From the NCBI GenBank assembly GCA_016794985.1, contig JAEUIQ010000070.1:62001-126000 (forward strand): a DNA stretch of 64,000 nt, given 5' to 3'. Positions within the stretch are counted from its first letter, which is position 1, and every line of letters starts with the position of its first letter. Shown here one piece after another: positions 36,277 through 45,065 of the stretch. The notes below the pieces were generated by a model. It did no database searches. It had not been told where the DNA came from and was given only the letters and a program-made list of their open reading frames with translations. The translations under genes were made by a program, and so were the position numbers. Origin of the DNA: Planctomycetaceae bacterium. GTDB taxonomy: Bacteria > Planctomycetota > Planctomycetia > Pirellulales > Pirellulaceae.

Positions 36277-39042
36277 ATGAAAGAAGCCAGCGGCATCCAT
36301 CAGAAGTTGTTTATTCACAACCAGCGGCTGTTTCGGTTGGAACTGACCCCCGCTGAAGCGACCGACAAGCTAAAGTACCTGCGACTCGAACACTTGCCCG
36401 ACCGAGGCGTGGACGTACCAGAGTCCGAACGAGAGCGAGAGCAAGAGCTGGACAAAGAATATCGGAGTCGTTGGCGAGAGATTACCGTCCCACGACACTT
36501 GGTCTTGAGCCAACCGGGTTTTGCCCATGGTAGTGGATCGCTCCGCGATCCAACTCGACCATTAGAACAAACCGCAAGAGCGCTCCGCGGTCCAACTCGA
36601 CCATTAGCACAAACCGCAAGAGCGCTCCGCGGTCCAAGTTGGTTCGCGGAGCGAACCACTACACTCACCAGCCACCGTCAGCTTCTCTGTATCAGTGCTG
36701 CCGGAGGGATCGGCAAGAGCATTGCCTTGGGGCAATTGATCCACTGCCGTTCGAATTTGCCAGGTCACTTGGTGATTTCGCTGCATATTTCCCAATTGCC
36801 AAATCAGTTGGACGCATTTCTCGACCAGCCGATCACGCGAGTCATCGACCAACAACAAGTCACTTCACCACCGGTCCTGATCCAACACATCTTAGACCGG
36901 TTCCTTAAATTGGGACCGGAAAAACAACCGCGTTGGCCGGTTGCCGACCCAGACGGACGCCAGGCGTTTCTCAAGTCTTGGTTGACCTCGCTGATTCGCA
37001 TGGGTCAACTCACGTTAACGGTCGATGGCTTGGACGAATTGCCGGTGCCTGAAGGACTAGTCAAAGTGAAAGCCTTACGAAAATTGTTGGATCATTACCG
37101 ACAACTTCATTGTGTCGTGGCGGGGCGACCCCATGCGATCAACACCGATTATTGGTTGGACCTGTTTGCTACCAATAACGAATCAGGACACAACGACAAA
37201 ACTTCACCCTGGGAGTTTTATTTGGCGGGCTTGTTCGACAACAAGCAAATCGAATTGTCCTTAGGAGCAAGACGCTATGAGCAGCTTCGGCTTTTGCAGG
37301 GCAATATCGAATTTAACGCTCGGACTTTGGACATTCTTCGGACGCTGCCGGTCGAGGTCTTCCGCACGCTGCGTAGCGGAGCCGATGTCTATTGGCACAG
37401 TATCCGGCAATCGCTGTTGGAAGACGTGAAGAAGGAAGGACAAAAGGCCCAAACGGAGCTAAAAAACGACGAGATTTTGGACATCCTGTCGGCCATCGCC
37501 ATCACCATGTTGATGTGGAAACACGACCCACTGGCTCCCGTCGTCAAGACTCGAGATCCTCGCCAGCAGCACCTCTCTGCGGGCAATGTGGAGCCACCAT
37601 CCGGCCCAACGCCTCAGATTGTCCGGATCGATATGTCGGAGTTTTACCGACTGGTTTATTTGCGGTTGGCCTCCATTTACCCGACGTGGCAGGAGGACGA
37701 TTTTGCGGTTGCCAAAGCCAACGTGCAAGAACTCAAGCGGCTGAACACCCATTACTTAGAGATCGGCTATTTGATCGATAGCGAGGAATCCTTGAGTTGG
37801 CGGAACGTGACCCAGCGAGATTTTTTTGCAGCGTTGTGGATGATTCGGTCTGCCAGCGAGCAAGAAGCCGATTGGTTCGCCATTCGCCAAAGCTCCGTCC
37901 TGGAATACTCTGAAGAACAATCACGGCATGAAAAAATTGCGGAAGCCTGGCGGTTTATCTGTGGCATGCCGGATGAGGCTTTCTTGAATCGAGGGGACTT
38001 TCCTCCTCAAGACCGTTGGTTGGATTTGGTGCATCGGCTTTTCTTGAAGCCAGTTGCCCACTCGCGATCCAACGAATTGATGTATTTGGCATGGCCCAAT
38101 TTGCTCCGCCGGGCAGGGTTGCTTCGGACTGCCGCATGGTCGGAAGCTGATGTGGATGCCGCCCGTGATCGAGTCTTGCAAGAACTAAAGGAACTGGAAA
38201 CCGGTAGTACGGCGAATTCGGAGCAAGGGAAGAGTTCATTACCGTGGGCGAAAGATATCGTGTATCGATTCCTGGATGAATATCAGGCAATCGTCGCCGG
38301 GCGAGCGGGCGGGAAATCGCGACAAATCGCCCTAGAAGATATGGAAAACCAGTGGCGTAACTGTAACACGAAAGTCGGTAAACAAGTTCGCATCGGTCAC
38401 CGAAGTCAAGACGATAACCGTGAGCGATTTTACACTTTGGAACGCGAGTTCGAGTTGTGTGCGTACAAGGTGACGAACCGCCTTCATCACCTCTACGATG
38501 CTCAGCACGCGAGCCGCTTTCCATACTACAATAAGATCTACGGCGAAGACCTAGAAGAATCGCCGGTGACCTGTATCAATTGGTACGACTCAAAAATGTT
38601 TGCCATTTGGTGCGGGTGTGTGATTTTGACGGAATGGGAATGGGAGTACGCCGCTCGAGCAGAATGCGTGAACGCAGATGGAAGCCAACCCGAACAGTTC
38701 TGGCAGGATGATGAATATGAAATCGAACAGCGAGCCTGGGGCTATATGAATTCGGGCGGCAAGCTTCACAAAGTCGGTCACCGGCGTGGACGCACCGGAG
38801 CCGCCACAGCGAATGCTCCCGATACTCGCAACGACTTTGGCCTTTACGACATGTTGGGCAACGTTTTTGAGTGGCAAGCCAATCATTACGAGTCAAGTGG
38901 CGTTTCGCGTTCGGTTCGCGGCGGGTCCTTCGACGTCTATGCTATCCATGCTAGTTGTTCCCTTCGGTACCACCTTCATCCGATGAGTGCCCTCCACAGC
39001 GTCGGGTGTCGTGTTGCCAGGGCTAAATCCCGAAAATCTTAG
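36277..39042 (+). CDS. STAND/NACHT-type NTPase with C-terminal FGE-sulfatase/CLec domain, DGR-type variable protein 1
   Basis: About 921 residues from the ATG at 36277 (MKEASGIHQK), placed after the terminator. A helical N-terminus (to about 83) is followed by a 46-residue insertion made of palindromic repeats, then the NTPase: P-loop ISAAGGIGKS (about 140-149), Walker B LTLTVDGLDELPV, VVAGRP sensor, and a long helical region. The last 230 residues are a formylglycine-generating-enzyme/C-type-lectin fold: RIGHRSQDDN, TEWEWEYAARAE, LYDMLGNVFEWQ, SRSVRGGSF and GCRVARAKSRKS. That end is the variable repeat described at 38901. Likely a cytoplasmic sensor whose CLec tip binds a ligand and whose NTPase oligomerises; effector unknown. 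Confidence 0.82.
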   Translation: MKEASGIHQKLFIHNQRLFRLELTPAEATDKLKYLRLEHLPDRGVDVPESEREREQELDKEYRSRWREITVPRHLVLSQPGFAHGSGSLRDPTRPLEQTARALRGPTRPLAQTARALRGPSWFAERTTTLTSHRQLLCISAAGGIGKSIALGQLIHCRSNLPGHLVISLHISQLPNQLDAFLDQPITRVIDQQQVTSPPVLIQHILDRFLKLGPEKQPRWPVADPDGRQAFLKSWLTSLIRMGQLTLTVDGLDELPVPEGLVKVKALRKLLDHYRQLHCVVAGRPHAINTDYWLDLFATNNESGHNDKTSPWEFYLAGLFDNKQIELSLGARRYEQLRLLQGNIEFNARTLDILRTLPVEVFRTLRSGADVYWHSIRQSLLEDVKKEGQKAQTELKNDEILDILSAIAITMLMWKHDPLAPVVKTRDPRQQHLSAGNVEPPSGPTPQIVRIDMSEFYRLVYLRLASIYPTWQEDDFAVAKANVQELKRLNTHYLEIGYLIDSEESLSWRNVTQRDFFAALWMIRSASEQEADWFAIRQSSVLEYSEEQSRHEKIAEAWRFICGMPDEAFLNRGDFPPQDRWLDLVHRLFLKPVAHSRSNELMYLAWPNLLRRAGLLRTAAWSEADVDAARDRVLQELKELETGSTANSEQGKSSLPWAKDIVYRFLDEYQAIVAGRAGGKSRQIALEDMENQWRNCNTKVGKQVRIGHRSQDDNRERFYTLEREFELCAYKVTNRLHHLYDAQHASRFPYYNKIYGEDLEESPVTCINWYDSKMFAIWCGCVILTEWEWEYAARAECVNADGSQPEQFWQDDEYEIEQRAWGYMNSGGKLHKVGHRRGRTGAATANAPDTRNDFGLYDMLGNVFEWQANHYESSGVSRSVRGGSFDVYAIHASCSLRYHLHPMSALHSVGCRVARAKSRKS
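36526..36663 (+). repeat. Palindromic repeat inserted in frame in an NTPase gene
   Basis: 138 bases (46 codons) belonging to the 35430-35877 repeat family: TGGTAGTGGATCGCTCCGCG at the left, two copies of AAACCGCAAGAGCGCTCCGC, and GTTCGCGGAGCGAACCACTA at the right. It encodes an Arg/Pro/Thr-rich segment (GSGSLRDPTRPLEQTARALR and similar) just before the P-loop region. The corresponding position in the other two NTPases lacks it. The reading frame is kept. Confidence 0.88.
38901..39042 (+). other. Variable repeat 1 (DGR-type)
   Basis: Thirty-one bases of invariant lead (CGTTTCGCGTTCGGTTC... ending GGTCCTTC), a 72-base diversified block (38932-39003), then an invariant tail from GGGTGTCGTGTTGCC to the stop. 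Conservation with the other two copies continues about 38 bases past the stop (GGTTTCCTTCCC ... TATTCGGTATTT), as expected of an initiation-of-mutagenic-homing region. Confidence 0.82.
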
Positions 39043-39178
39043 GTTTCCTTCCCTTTTTTCTTTTCTTATATTCGGTATTTCAACAGCGAGCACGCGAGTT
39101 ACATGACTCAATTGTGGAACTGCTAAAGTCCACTCACACAGCTAGTGAGAATTCTTCTGGCACTCCCCGTTCGCTGCT

Positions 39179-39409
39179 TCAAGCAAGTCTTGAAAAAATG
39201 GGGTCGCGAATGATCTTGCGAAAGCGATTGATTTGTTGAGCGATTCGAAAGTAACCCCAAAAAGAATAGAGAGACTGCCTTACGGAATCGAGATCAATTT
39301 CTTGAAGATCATATTGCCCCTGGAGTTTCTTCAAGCGTCTGCGAAACCGCACGACGTTTTCGGGGAACGGGGACATTCCCGGCGTAGAACTTAGATGAAA
39401 TCCAAGGAA
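39179..39409 (-). pseudogene. C-terminal fragment of a DGR-type reverse transcriptase
   Basis: 76 codons from FLGFHLSS to IFSRLA and stop. The fragment matches the region after the RT palm in DGR enzymes: FLGF motif, PENVVRFRRRLKKLQGQY, a short linker, DSVRQSLYSFWGYF and RFRKIIRDPIF. The catalytic palm with YxDD and all earlier RT motifs are missing; bases before 39409 (minus strand) do not encode RT. The fragment lies between two variable repeats, the normal location for a DGR core, so it is best read as the relic of the local RT gene. Retron or group II RT origin is less likely given the VRFRRRL pattern. Confidence 0.72.
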
Positions 39410-39423
39410 CCGAACGCGAAACG
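39407..39423 (-). other. 17-base remnant identical to the variable-repeat start
   Basis: CGTTTCGCGTTCGGTTC on the minus strand is identical to the first 17 bases of all three variable repeats and is also preceded by CCCAAC, as is repeat 2. It runs directly into the RT fragment, sharing the TTC of the FLGF codon. This is what a deletion from the template repeat into the RT gene would leave. Confidence 0.65.
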
Positions 39424-39581
39424 TGTTGGGAACATCGGTTTGACAGTAGCATAAGAATGATGCTCCAAAGCACCAGCAACAATCGGTAAGAAAAGCAACT
39501 GTCAGATTGCAACCTGATCCTATGATCGTGATAATCGTGAAGGCTTTACATCGCAATCGGACGGCACTTGCACGAAAACAC

Positions 39582-39632
39582 AAACAAACAACGCAACAAC
39601 AACGCAACAACAACAACAACAACAACAACAAC
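39582..39632. repeat. (CAA)n microsatellite
   Basis: Runs of CAA (about nine uninterrupted copies after two CGCAACAAC interruptions) between the RT fragment and variable repeat 2. Not adenine-template-like, since it has no match to the variable repeats. Confidence 0.85.
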
Positions 39633-39636
39633 TCAT

Positions 39637-39665
39637 TTTTGACTCGCGAGCTCGCTTCGCTCGCT
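39637..39665 (-). other. GC-rich hairpin downstream of variable repeat 2
   Basis: GCGAGC and GCTCGC separated by seven bases, about 45 bases past the stop of the gene at 39708. Hairpins at this position are used for target recognition in the Bordetella phage DGR. The equivalent sites after repeats 1 and 3 keep the GCGAGC motif but not a full stem. Confidence 0.5.
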
Positions 39666-39707
39666 GTTGAAATACCGAATACAAGAAAAGAAAAAAGGGA
39701 AGGAAAC

Positions 39708-39849
39708 TCAAGGTTTTCGGGGTTTAGCCCTGGCAACACGACACCCGCTGCAGTGGTCGGCATCCATCGGATGATTGCGGTCCCGAATGGAACAACTTGC
39801 ATGGATACCACTGTAGTTGAAGGACCCGCCGCGAACCGAACGCGAAACG
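39708..39849 (-). other. Variable repeat 2 (DGR-type)
   Basis: Same 142-base architecture as repeat 1, on the minus strand. The diversified block is the most different of the three; in several codons it carries AAC, TAC, AGT, AAT, GAT, GAC where the others carry GTC, CTT or CTC, always with the change at presumed template adenines. The tail after the stop matches that of repeats 1 and 3. Confidence 0.82.
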
Positions 39850-42578
39850 TTGGGATCGCGGTCGATTTCTTGTGTGTGGCGATGAAAATAATCGCGTTGT
39901 CGCAAGAACGGGTCCTGGCACCACTCCCACACGCCTCCTTGCATGTCCATCAGTCCCTTCCCTTGGGGATCCAGCGTTACTGTGTAGGGGTTGGCCCGCT
40001 CGCTACTGGGCTCCAATGTCTTACCGTATTCCGTTTCATAACAATTGATTCTCTCTTTATCTCGTTGTGGATCAAAGTCGTCACCCCACCAATAGGGCTG
40101 ATCCCAACACTCCCAACCAAATCCAAACTTGGCCGCACATTCCCATTGATCCTCGTGCGGCAGTTCACAACTTTGCCCGTCCCAATACAGAAACTGGCAA
40201 TAGACCCAAGCGTCAAAAAAACTCAAATAGATCGCGGGCTCGGCGTCAGTCGTTGAATACTTGTCATAACGTGGCCAAAGGTCGCTGGGTTGGTCCGTGC
40301 CTTGCGAATCGACCTTTCCCCGCAATCCATGGCCAGGATCAAATAGTCGATAAAACCGATTGGAAACCGGATGTCTTCCCAAACCAAAATCAGGAAATGC
40401 CTCGGAGGGCAGATCGACATAGTTGATCTCGGCTTCATTGGCTGGATACTTGTCGTCCATGTACTCGAGAAACGCTTGTTCCCGGTCCGGGCGGCGAGCC
40501 AACGCGGCCCAGCGGCGTTCGTACGTCTCGCGAAACTCCAACGTGGCCTTGTTTTGGATAAATTCGTCAAACCAACGCCCAATCGCAGTAGGGTCGTCTC
40601 GGAAACTATTAAATTGATTGCGGAAATGTTCCTGCCAGTCATCAGACAGCCCACGAAACCCTTGTTTCTCAGGTCTTGTTCCCATTTTGAAGCGTTTGAT
40701 TTGCGACAGATCTAGGAAGAGCAAGTGATCGACAATCGCCACCGCGGTAGCTTGGGCCGTGTCACCGTAGTTTCCCTGGCGAAACAATTCGAACTCACCA
40801 CGCCACCGGTCGCGAATATCCATCGCGGGGGTCGGTAGCTTCGGCGGCGATCGGCGACGTTGCTTAGCCACGGCTTCGGATTCCAACTGGATGTACTCAT
40901 CCAGTCGCCACCACGACCGAAAAATCATCTCCGTGCTGCGTTTGGCATAGCAGAGTTGGCGTTTGCCGTCGGGATGCGGTTCGTAGATGCCAGGAACGTA
41001 TACGAAGCGGATCGAGTTGAGCCAGTTCTCTTTGTTTCGCAACTTTTCGGGCATTTCGCACAGAAACTGCCAGAACCAATAGTAGTCTTCCGTAGCATAT
41101 TGGTCTTTGATGTAGATCCAGTCCCACAGGTAGCGTGTGTCTTCCGGCGATGCCAAATGGGCAAAGTAGTAGGCCAGCAGGAATTCGTGCAAGCTCTTGT
41201 TGGCCCAAACCAACTCGCTGAGTCCGCCGCGATCGTCTTCAAAGAAGCTGTTTTCCAAAAACCCGCTGTTCAGAGCCGCCAGCCCATCCCAATTCATGTC
41301 GAAAACGCCACGCAAGCGTTTGGTCTGTGGATGTTCGCCAATTCTCGTGATCAAGTCGTTCGTCTCTCGGACGACGTTGTAATCGTATTTCGGAACCGGA
41401 TCTTCGGGGGCACTGGGTAAGTGGCCCGTCTGTTGCCAGTCGTCGGTCCAAGTAGGTGGTGTATCTTCTTGGCACTTGGCCTTGGTCATAAACGCCACAA
41501 TTGCCAAGAGGTTCAAGGCGGTCTGTACCTGAGCATCTTCGATTCGATACAACCCGGTCGCGGCATCATATTTTGGTTCACGGCCCGGCGAGAGACCGAT
41601 CTTGCTCCCTTGTTCGGACCGAGTCATTCCTTGGTACAACAAATGATCCACGGCCTGAGCATAGACGTCCGCTGCCGAACGGATGTCCGTGAATTTGTCT
41701 CGCTCACGCAAGTACGACATGATGCGTGGATTCGACAGAATCGGACGAGCCCCCCGAGGAATTTTGTAGAACCGCAGCGAGCCATCGGGTAACCAACCCA
41801 AATAGCGAATCTGCTGGCCGCGGGTCATCGATTCCACCCGTACCAATCGCCACGGCAATTTGGCAAACAGAGTGTTCCAATTGGAAGTGTAAGCTTGCGG
41901 GCGACCGGCGACCACAAACCGACAGTTCTTGAACTCGTGGCTATCAGGCGACAAGATCGTGGCCAAGATGACCAGTTCTTCCTTGGAACATTGATCCAAG
42001 CCGTCAAAGATCAAACAGACTTGAGCGGGTCGCCGCATCATTGCTCGCAAGTGGGTTCGGATTCGTTCGATCGTAACCGTCGTGCGGCTTTGATCCGAAA
42101 GTTTTCGGTGCCAATAATCGGCCAATACGCGGAACAATTCCTGCCGGACATTGTCCACTTTCAATCCGCCGCGTTGGACCAGGGACTTCAAATCGAAGCG
42201 AAAGGCAAGCACCGGCGAATCGTGTTGATTGCAGCGGTACTCGATCCACTGGGTGACAATGCTCTTGCCAACCCCGCCGTCGGCAATAATGGCCAGGTAG
42301 CGAAAGTCGATTGGCCGCCCGGCTTGATCCGTCATGGTGGATCGATTCAGGGCCACGTCATCCAATGAAGGTGGTGGAGTGAACGCCTTCGAATAGGCGA
42401 TCATCTCGTCCGACGAAACACCGTCGGCGGTCAAGCGGTAGAACTTAGGTTGGCAGTAGTGTTTGACTTCTTCTTGTTGGCGGTACGCGGCAGTTAAGAC
42501 CAGCCAACGTTGGTCGTGGATGAACCAAGGACGGTTTCCTTCCCGCAGCGTCGATTGTTTGGTCCCACTTGTGTTCAT
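39708..42578 (-). CDS. STAND/NACHT-type NTPase with C-terminal FGE-sulfatase/CLec domain, DGR-type variable protein 2
   Basis: 956 residues. P-loop LAIIADGGVGKSIVTQ at about 95-110, Walker B VCLIFDGLDQCSKEEL, and FVVAGRPQAYTSNW. A long helical middle ends in the FGE/CLec domain (last 230 residues): HPVSNRFYRLF, LSFFDAWVYCQFL, LPHEDQWECAAKFG, LMDMQGGVWEWCQD, SRSVRGGSFNYSG and GCRVARAKPRKP. The CLec part is more complete and more enzyme-like in layout than in the two sister proteins, but the FGE catalytic Cys pair is not evident. The ATG overlaps the stop of the Lon-like gene upstream (ATGA), so the two are coupled. Last gene of a three-gene operon. Confidence 0.85.
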   Translation of the reverse strand: MNTSGTKQSTLREGNRPWFIHDQRWLVLTAAYRQQEEVKHYCQPKFYRLTADGVSSDEMIAYSKAFTPPPSLDDVALNRSTMTDQAGRPIDFRYLAIIADGGVGKSIVTQWIEYRCNQHDSPVLAFRFDLKSLVQRGGLKVDNVRQELFRVLADYWHRKLSDQSRTTVTIERIRTHLRAMMRRPAQVCLIFDGLDQCSKEELVILATILSPDSHEFKNCRFVVAGRPQAYTSNWNTLFAKLPWRLVRVESMTRGQQIRYLGWLPDGSLRFYKIPRGARPILSNPRIMSYLRERDKFTDIRSAADVYAQAVDHLLYQGMTRSEQGSKIGLSPGREPKYDAATGLYRIEDAQVQTALNLLAIVAFMTKAKCQEDTPPTWTDDWQQTGHLPSAPEDPVPKYDYNVVRETNDLITRIGEHPQTKRLRGVFDMNWDGLAALNSGFLENSFFEDDRGGLSELVWANKSLHEFLLAYYFAHLASPEDTRYLWDWIYIKDQYATEDYYWFWQFLCEMPEKLRNKENWLNSIRFVYVPGIYEPHPDGKRQLCYAKRSTEMIFRSWWRLDEYIQLESEAVAKQRRRSPPKLPTPAMDIRDRWRGEFELFRQGNYGDTAQATAVAIVDHLLFLDLSQIKRFKMGTRPEKQGFRGLSDDWQEHFRNQFNSFRDDPTAIGRWFDEFIQNKATLEFRETYERRWAALARRPDREQAFLEYMDDKYPANEAEINYVDLPSEAFPDFGLGRHPVSNRFYRLFDPGHGLRGKVDSQGTDQPSDLWPRYDKYSTTDAEPAIYLSFFDAWVYCQFLYWDGQSCELPHEDQWECAAKFGFGWECWDQPYWWGDDFDPQRDKERINCYETEYGKTLEPSSERANPYTVTLDPQGKGLMDMQGGVWEWCQDPFLRQRDYFHRHTQEIDRDPNVSRSVRGGSFNYSGIHASCSIRDRNHPMDADHCSGCRVARAKPRKP

Positions 42579-44368
42579 TCGTCACCCAGCACGCTTTGAC
42601 CGTCACGGCCCGAGTCGTCCGAGTCCGGGTTTTCGGAAGATACGTCGTCTGGATCGGACTCGCCTGCGTCCTCAGCCCCGCCAATAGGGTTAGCCATGTA
42701 GTCCAATGTGCCCGTGTTGATTCCGTGGGTTTTGACGATTTCGATCAATCGGTTTCGCAGGGCTTCTTGGTTAGCGAGCAACTCTTGATCAAGTTCAGCC
42801 TTGCTCTGCCCGTTCTTCAGTTGCAGGGTGACTTTTTGGGTGTCGTCGTCCACCATGATGGGGCAGTCGAAGTATTTCTTCCAGGCTTCTGTCACATCCT
42901 TTCCCGCAGATTCAGCGCTGAACAGAATAGGATCGCCCGAGGTGCGATTTAGGAAAACTCCGTTGACGTCGCGAGCATATCCCCATTGAGATTCCCAGTC
43001 ATGGGTGACAGCTTGATTCAATTCAAATTTCCAAGCATTGACTTCCAACATCCACAACAGAGCATCCGCCATCGTGCTGCAGTCTTCAATCAAGTGAACG
43101 CCGCGGTAGTTCTGATGTTGCTCGACCTCGAGTGGGATTTTTTTCCGGGCTTCAGTCTTATCAGCACTTAAGATCAGTACCGTATCAAACAGCGATTCTT
43201 CAAATCGCCCGCTGGGGCAATACCGACAAATCGCGTCGAGCTTCTTCTGAATGCCCTCCACCGTCCCCAAACGCATCGAATCATCTTTTGGTGCCCCGTT
43301 TGGGTTATCCAGTTTAGCGCTAATGGCCACGCGAGGATTCAATCGCAGCGATTCGCCTCCCAATGAGAATACATCGGGTTTGGGACTAGGATCGTTGCCG
43401 TTGTTCGCAACGGGGGCAATGGGGATTTCACCCGACGCGGCCCAGAGAGCCGCCAAAGCAGCCGCCTGCAACGAACGTCCTCCCAAACCCGGCGCGTGAA
43501 TTGCCGGTTGCTGATATCTTCGAAAATCGGGATCCGTGCCGAGATAGTGACTGGTGATTCGCCATCGACCACGGTATCGCTCCGCTAGGTTCGATGCACT
43601 CCAAACTTCTTCCATGGATTTCATCAAGTTTTGCTCACCGCTGACCAGGTCGGTCAAGCCGAAACTAATCAAGTCGGGATAGAAGGGGCCGGGGTAATCG
43701 CTGAATAGCTCGACTTCCAGCCAAAGGACGTAACCTAGCTTGTTTGGATCGATGAACAACACCGGAACGATTGCGGACTTGTCAGTGGTGGTTTGGTAGT
43801 TCGCCAGTAGGCGAGGTTCATTTTCGGTGGAAGTAGTTTCGGGCGATTGACCTAGTGGTGCTTGGGCCTGCTGCAAAAGATCAAGCATGATCCAGAACGC
43901 GGTTTTGCTGTAATGGATGCTGTAGGCCCTTGCTATCGTCGCGTATGGAAGTGAGTTATCGGTTCGTGACGAAGTGGCGGAATCGATCCGAGCGTGAGCA
44001 CCGGAACTTGAGAACAAGCCGCTGCCGAATCGGATTGTGTCTTTAACAAGATTTTCGGCCTCAACATTTTGATTGTTTGGATCTCTATCGCCCTTGAACA
44101 AAGTTTGGATACGATTCAGCTGAGCAAAGAACTTGAGCAGGTCATGTTGATGCTGTGTGATTGTAGGATCGGACTGCAAACTGGTTGTTGTCAACGCGAC
44201 CGAGAGCTTGTTAAACCACGATTCGTCGACCGTTTCAACGGCGGTATTCAACTGCGAGAGAATCGAGTTGGCAAAATCACTCTGTTCGCCGAACAAAAAC
44301 CGTTGTTCCAAGCACTCGGCGTGGCCAGCCATCCAATCATCCAAAGTCAAACGCATCACACTACCCAT
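42575..44368 (-). CDS. Lon-like (S16 peptidase fold) protein in the NTPase operon
   Basis: 597 residues, ATG after AGGA. The first 260 residues are unassigned and partly helical. Residues about 265-430 show a diverged Lon protease outline: PGLGGRSLQAAALAALW (candidate Ser299 in GRS), VAISAKLDNPNG where Lon has the aiTGxld strand, TVEGIQKKLDAI (candidate Lys375/376), and a closing SADKTEARKKIP...MADALLWML. A helical region and an acidic Asp/Ser-rich tail follow. The assignment is from motif order only, with no close family recognised. If the Ser-Lys pair is real, it would be the effector protease controlled by the downstream NTPase. Confidence 0.6.
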   Translation of the reverse strand: MGSVMRLTLDDWMAGHAECLEQRFLFGEQSDFANSILSQLNTAVETVDESWFNKLSVALTTTSLQSDPTITQHQHDLLKFFAQLNRIQTLFKGDRDPNNQNVEAENLVKDTIRFGSGLFSSSGAHARIDSATSSRTDNSLPYATIARAYSIHYSKTAFWIMLDLLQQAQAPLGQSPETTSTENEPRLLANYQTTTDKSAIVPVLFIDPNKLGYVLWLEVELFSDYPGPFYPDLISFGLTDLVSGEQNLMKSMEEVWSASNLAERYRGRWRITSHYLGTDPDFRRYQQPAIHAPGLGGRSLQAAALAALWAASGEIPIAPVANNGNDPSPKPDVFSLGGESLRLNPRVAISAKLDNPNGAPKDDSMRLGTVEGIQKKLDAICRYCPSGRFEESLFDTVLILSADKTEARKKIPLEVEQHQNYRGVHLIEDCSTMADALLWMLEVNAWKFELNQAVTHDWESQWGYARDVNGVFLNRTSGDPILFSAESAGKDVTEAWKKYFDCPIMVDDDTQKVTLQLKNGQSKAELDQELLANQEALRNRLIEIVKTHGINTGTLDYMANPIGGAEDAGESDPDDVSSENPDSDDSGRDGQSVLGDE

Positions 44369-44382
44369 GTTGAACCGGTCCT

Positions 44383-44838
44383 TTAACTGTTGATGCCCAA
44401 TTCTTGGTGGACTGCCGTTCGGAATTGATCGTCCATCTTGTATCGTCGCAGTGATTTGATGGCCGCGACCAAATTTTCTTTTGGGAAAGTCTTGAGACGT
44501 TCAATGGAATAGATGTATTGCCGGTTGTAATTTTCTTCATTCGCTTCCAACCGAAACTGAATCAACAAAACCGGGTGTGTTGATCCGTTCTTGATTTTGA
44601 CCGATTTGGCAGTGACCGGACACCAAATCGTTCGGGTTGGTTCTTTCCGGTTCGATTTTGGATCGAACAGGCCCACCAGAAATAGCGAAGATCGTTTTTC
44701 GGGGTTTTGTATAGAAAAGTCGGCCTGAATGGTGCAAGTCACCACGCCATTTTCGAGGACGAAACCGAGTCTGAGACCAGTAGCCGCTTGAATAGTTGGA
44801 TCGTCACTTAAAGGAATCCAATCGCCGTCGTCCACCAT
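44383..44838 (-). CDS. Hypothetical protein, first gene of the Lon-like/NTPase operon
   Basis: 151 residues from MVDDGDWIPL (ATG at 44838; GTAGG upstream). Beta-rich first 100 residues (LRLGFVLENGVVTCTIQADF, RTIWCPVTAKSVKI), then a helical tail (ENLVAAIKSLRRYKMDDQF). Ends 14 bases before the Lon-like gene. No family recognised; it is perhaps an adaptor or recognition component. Confidence 0.65.
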   Translation of the reverse strand: MVDDGDWIPLSDDPTIQAATGLRLGFVLENGVVTCTIQADFSIQNPEKRSSLFLVGLFDPKSNRKEPTRTIWCPVTAKSVKIKNGSTHPVLLIQFRLEANEENYNRQYIYSIERLKTFPKENLVAAIKSLRRYKMDDQFRTAVHQELGINS

Positions 44839-45065
44839 GAACCTACCGTTTCCATTCAATTGGGCAAAACCAATCCCATGGACGGCCCGCCCTTTTCATA
44901 AAACCTGCCAACGTTGCTGCTCAATTCGCAGCAAACAACATCAAGATCAATATGGTAGCCGGAAAGTTCTCACCGGGAAAGCAAGCGATTGCCGGACCGA
45001 ACCGGAGCAAACCGCTCAAGCGCCACGCAGAGCCATCGGGCAACGAAGTGAACCGTTTTTCATGT

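Noticed and set aside
39582..39632. CAA-rich tract as the missing template repeat
   Set aside because: It is rich in A but is a plain trinucleotide repeat with no match to the invariant parts of the variable repeats.
39410..39811. Extension of the RT fragment into a 210-residue protein
   Set aside because: The part before FLGF translates variable-repeat tail, the CAA/GTT microsatellite and unrelated sequence and has no RT motif.
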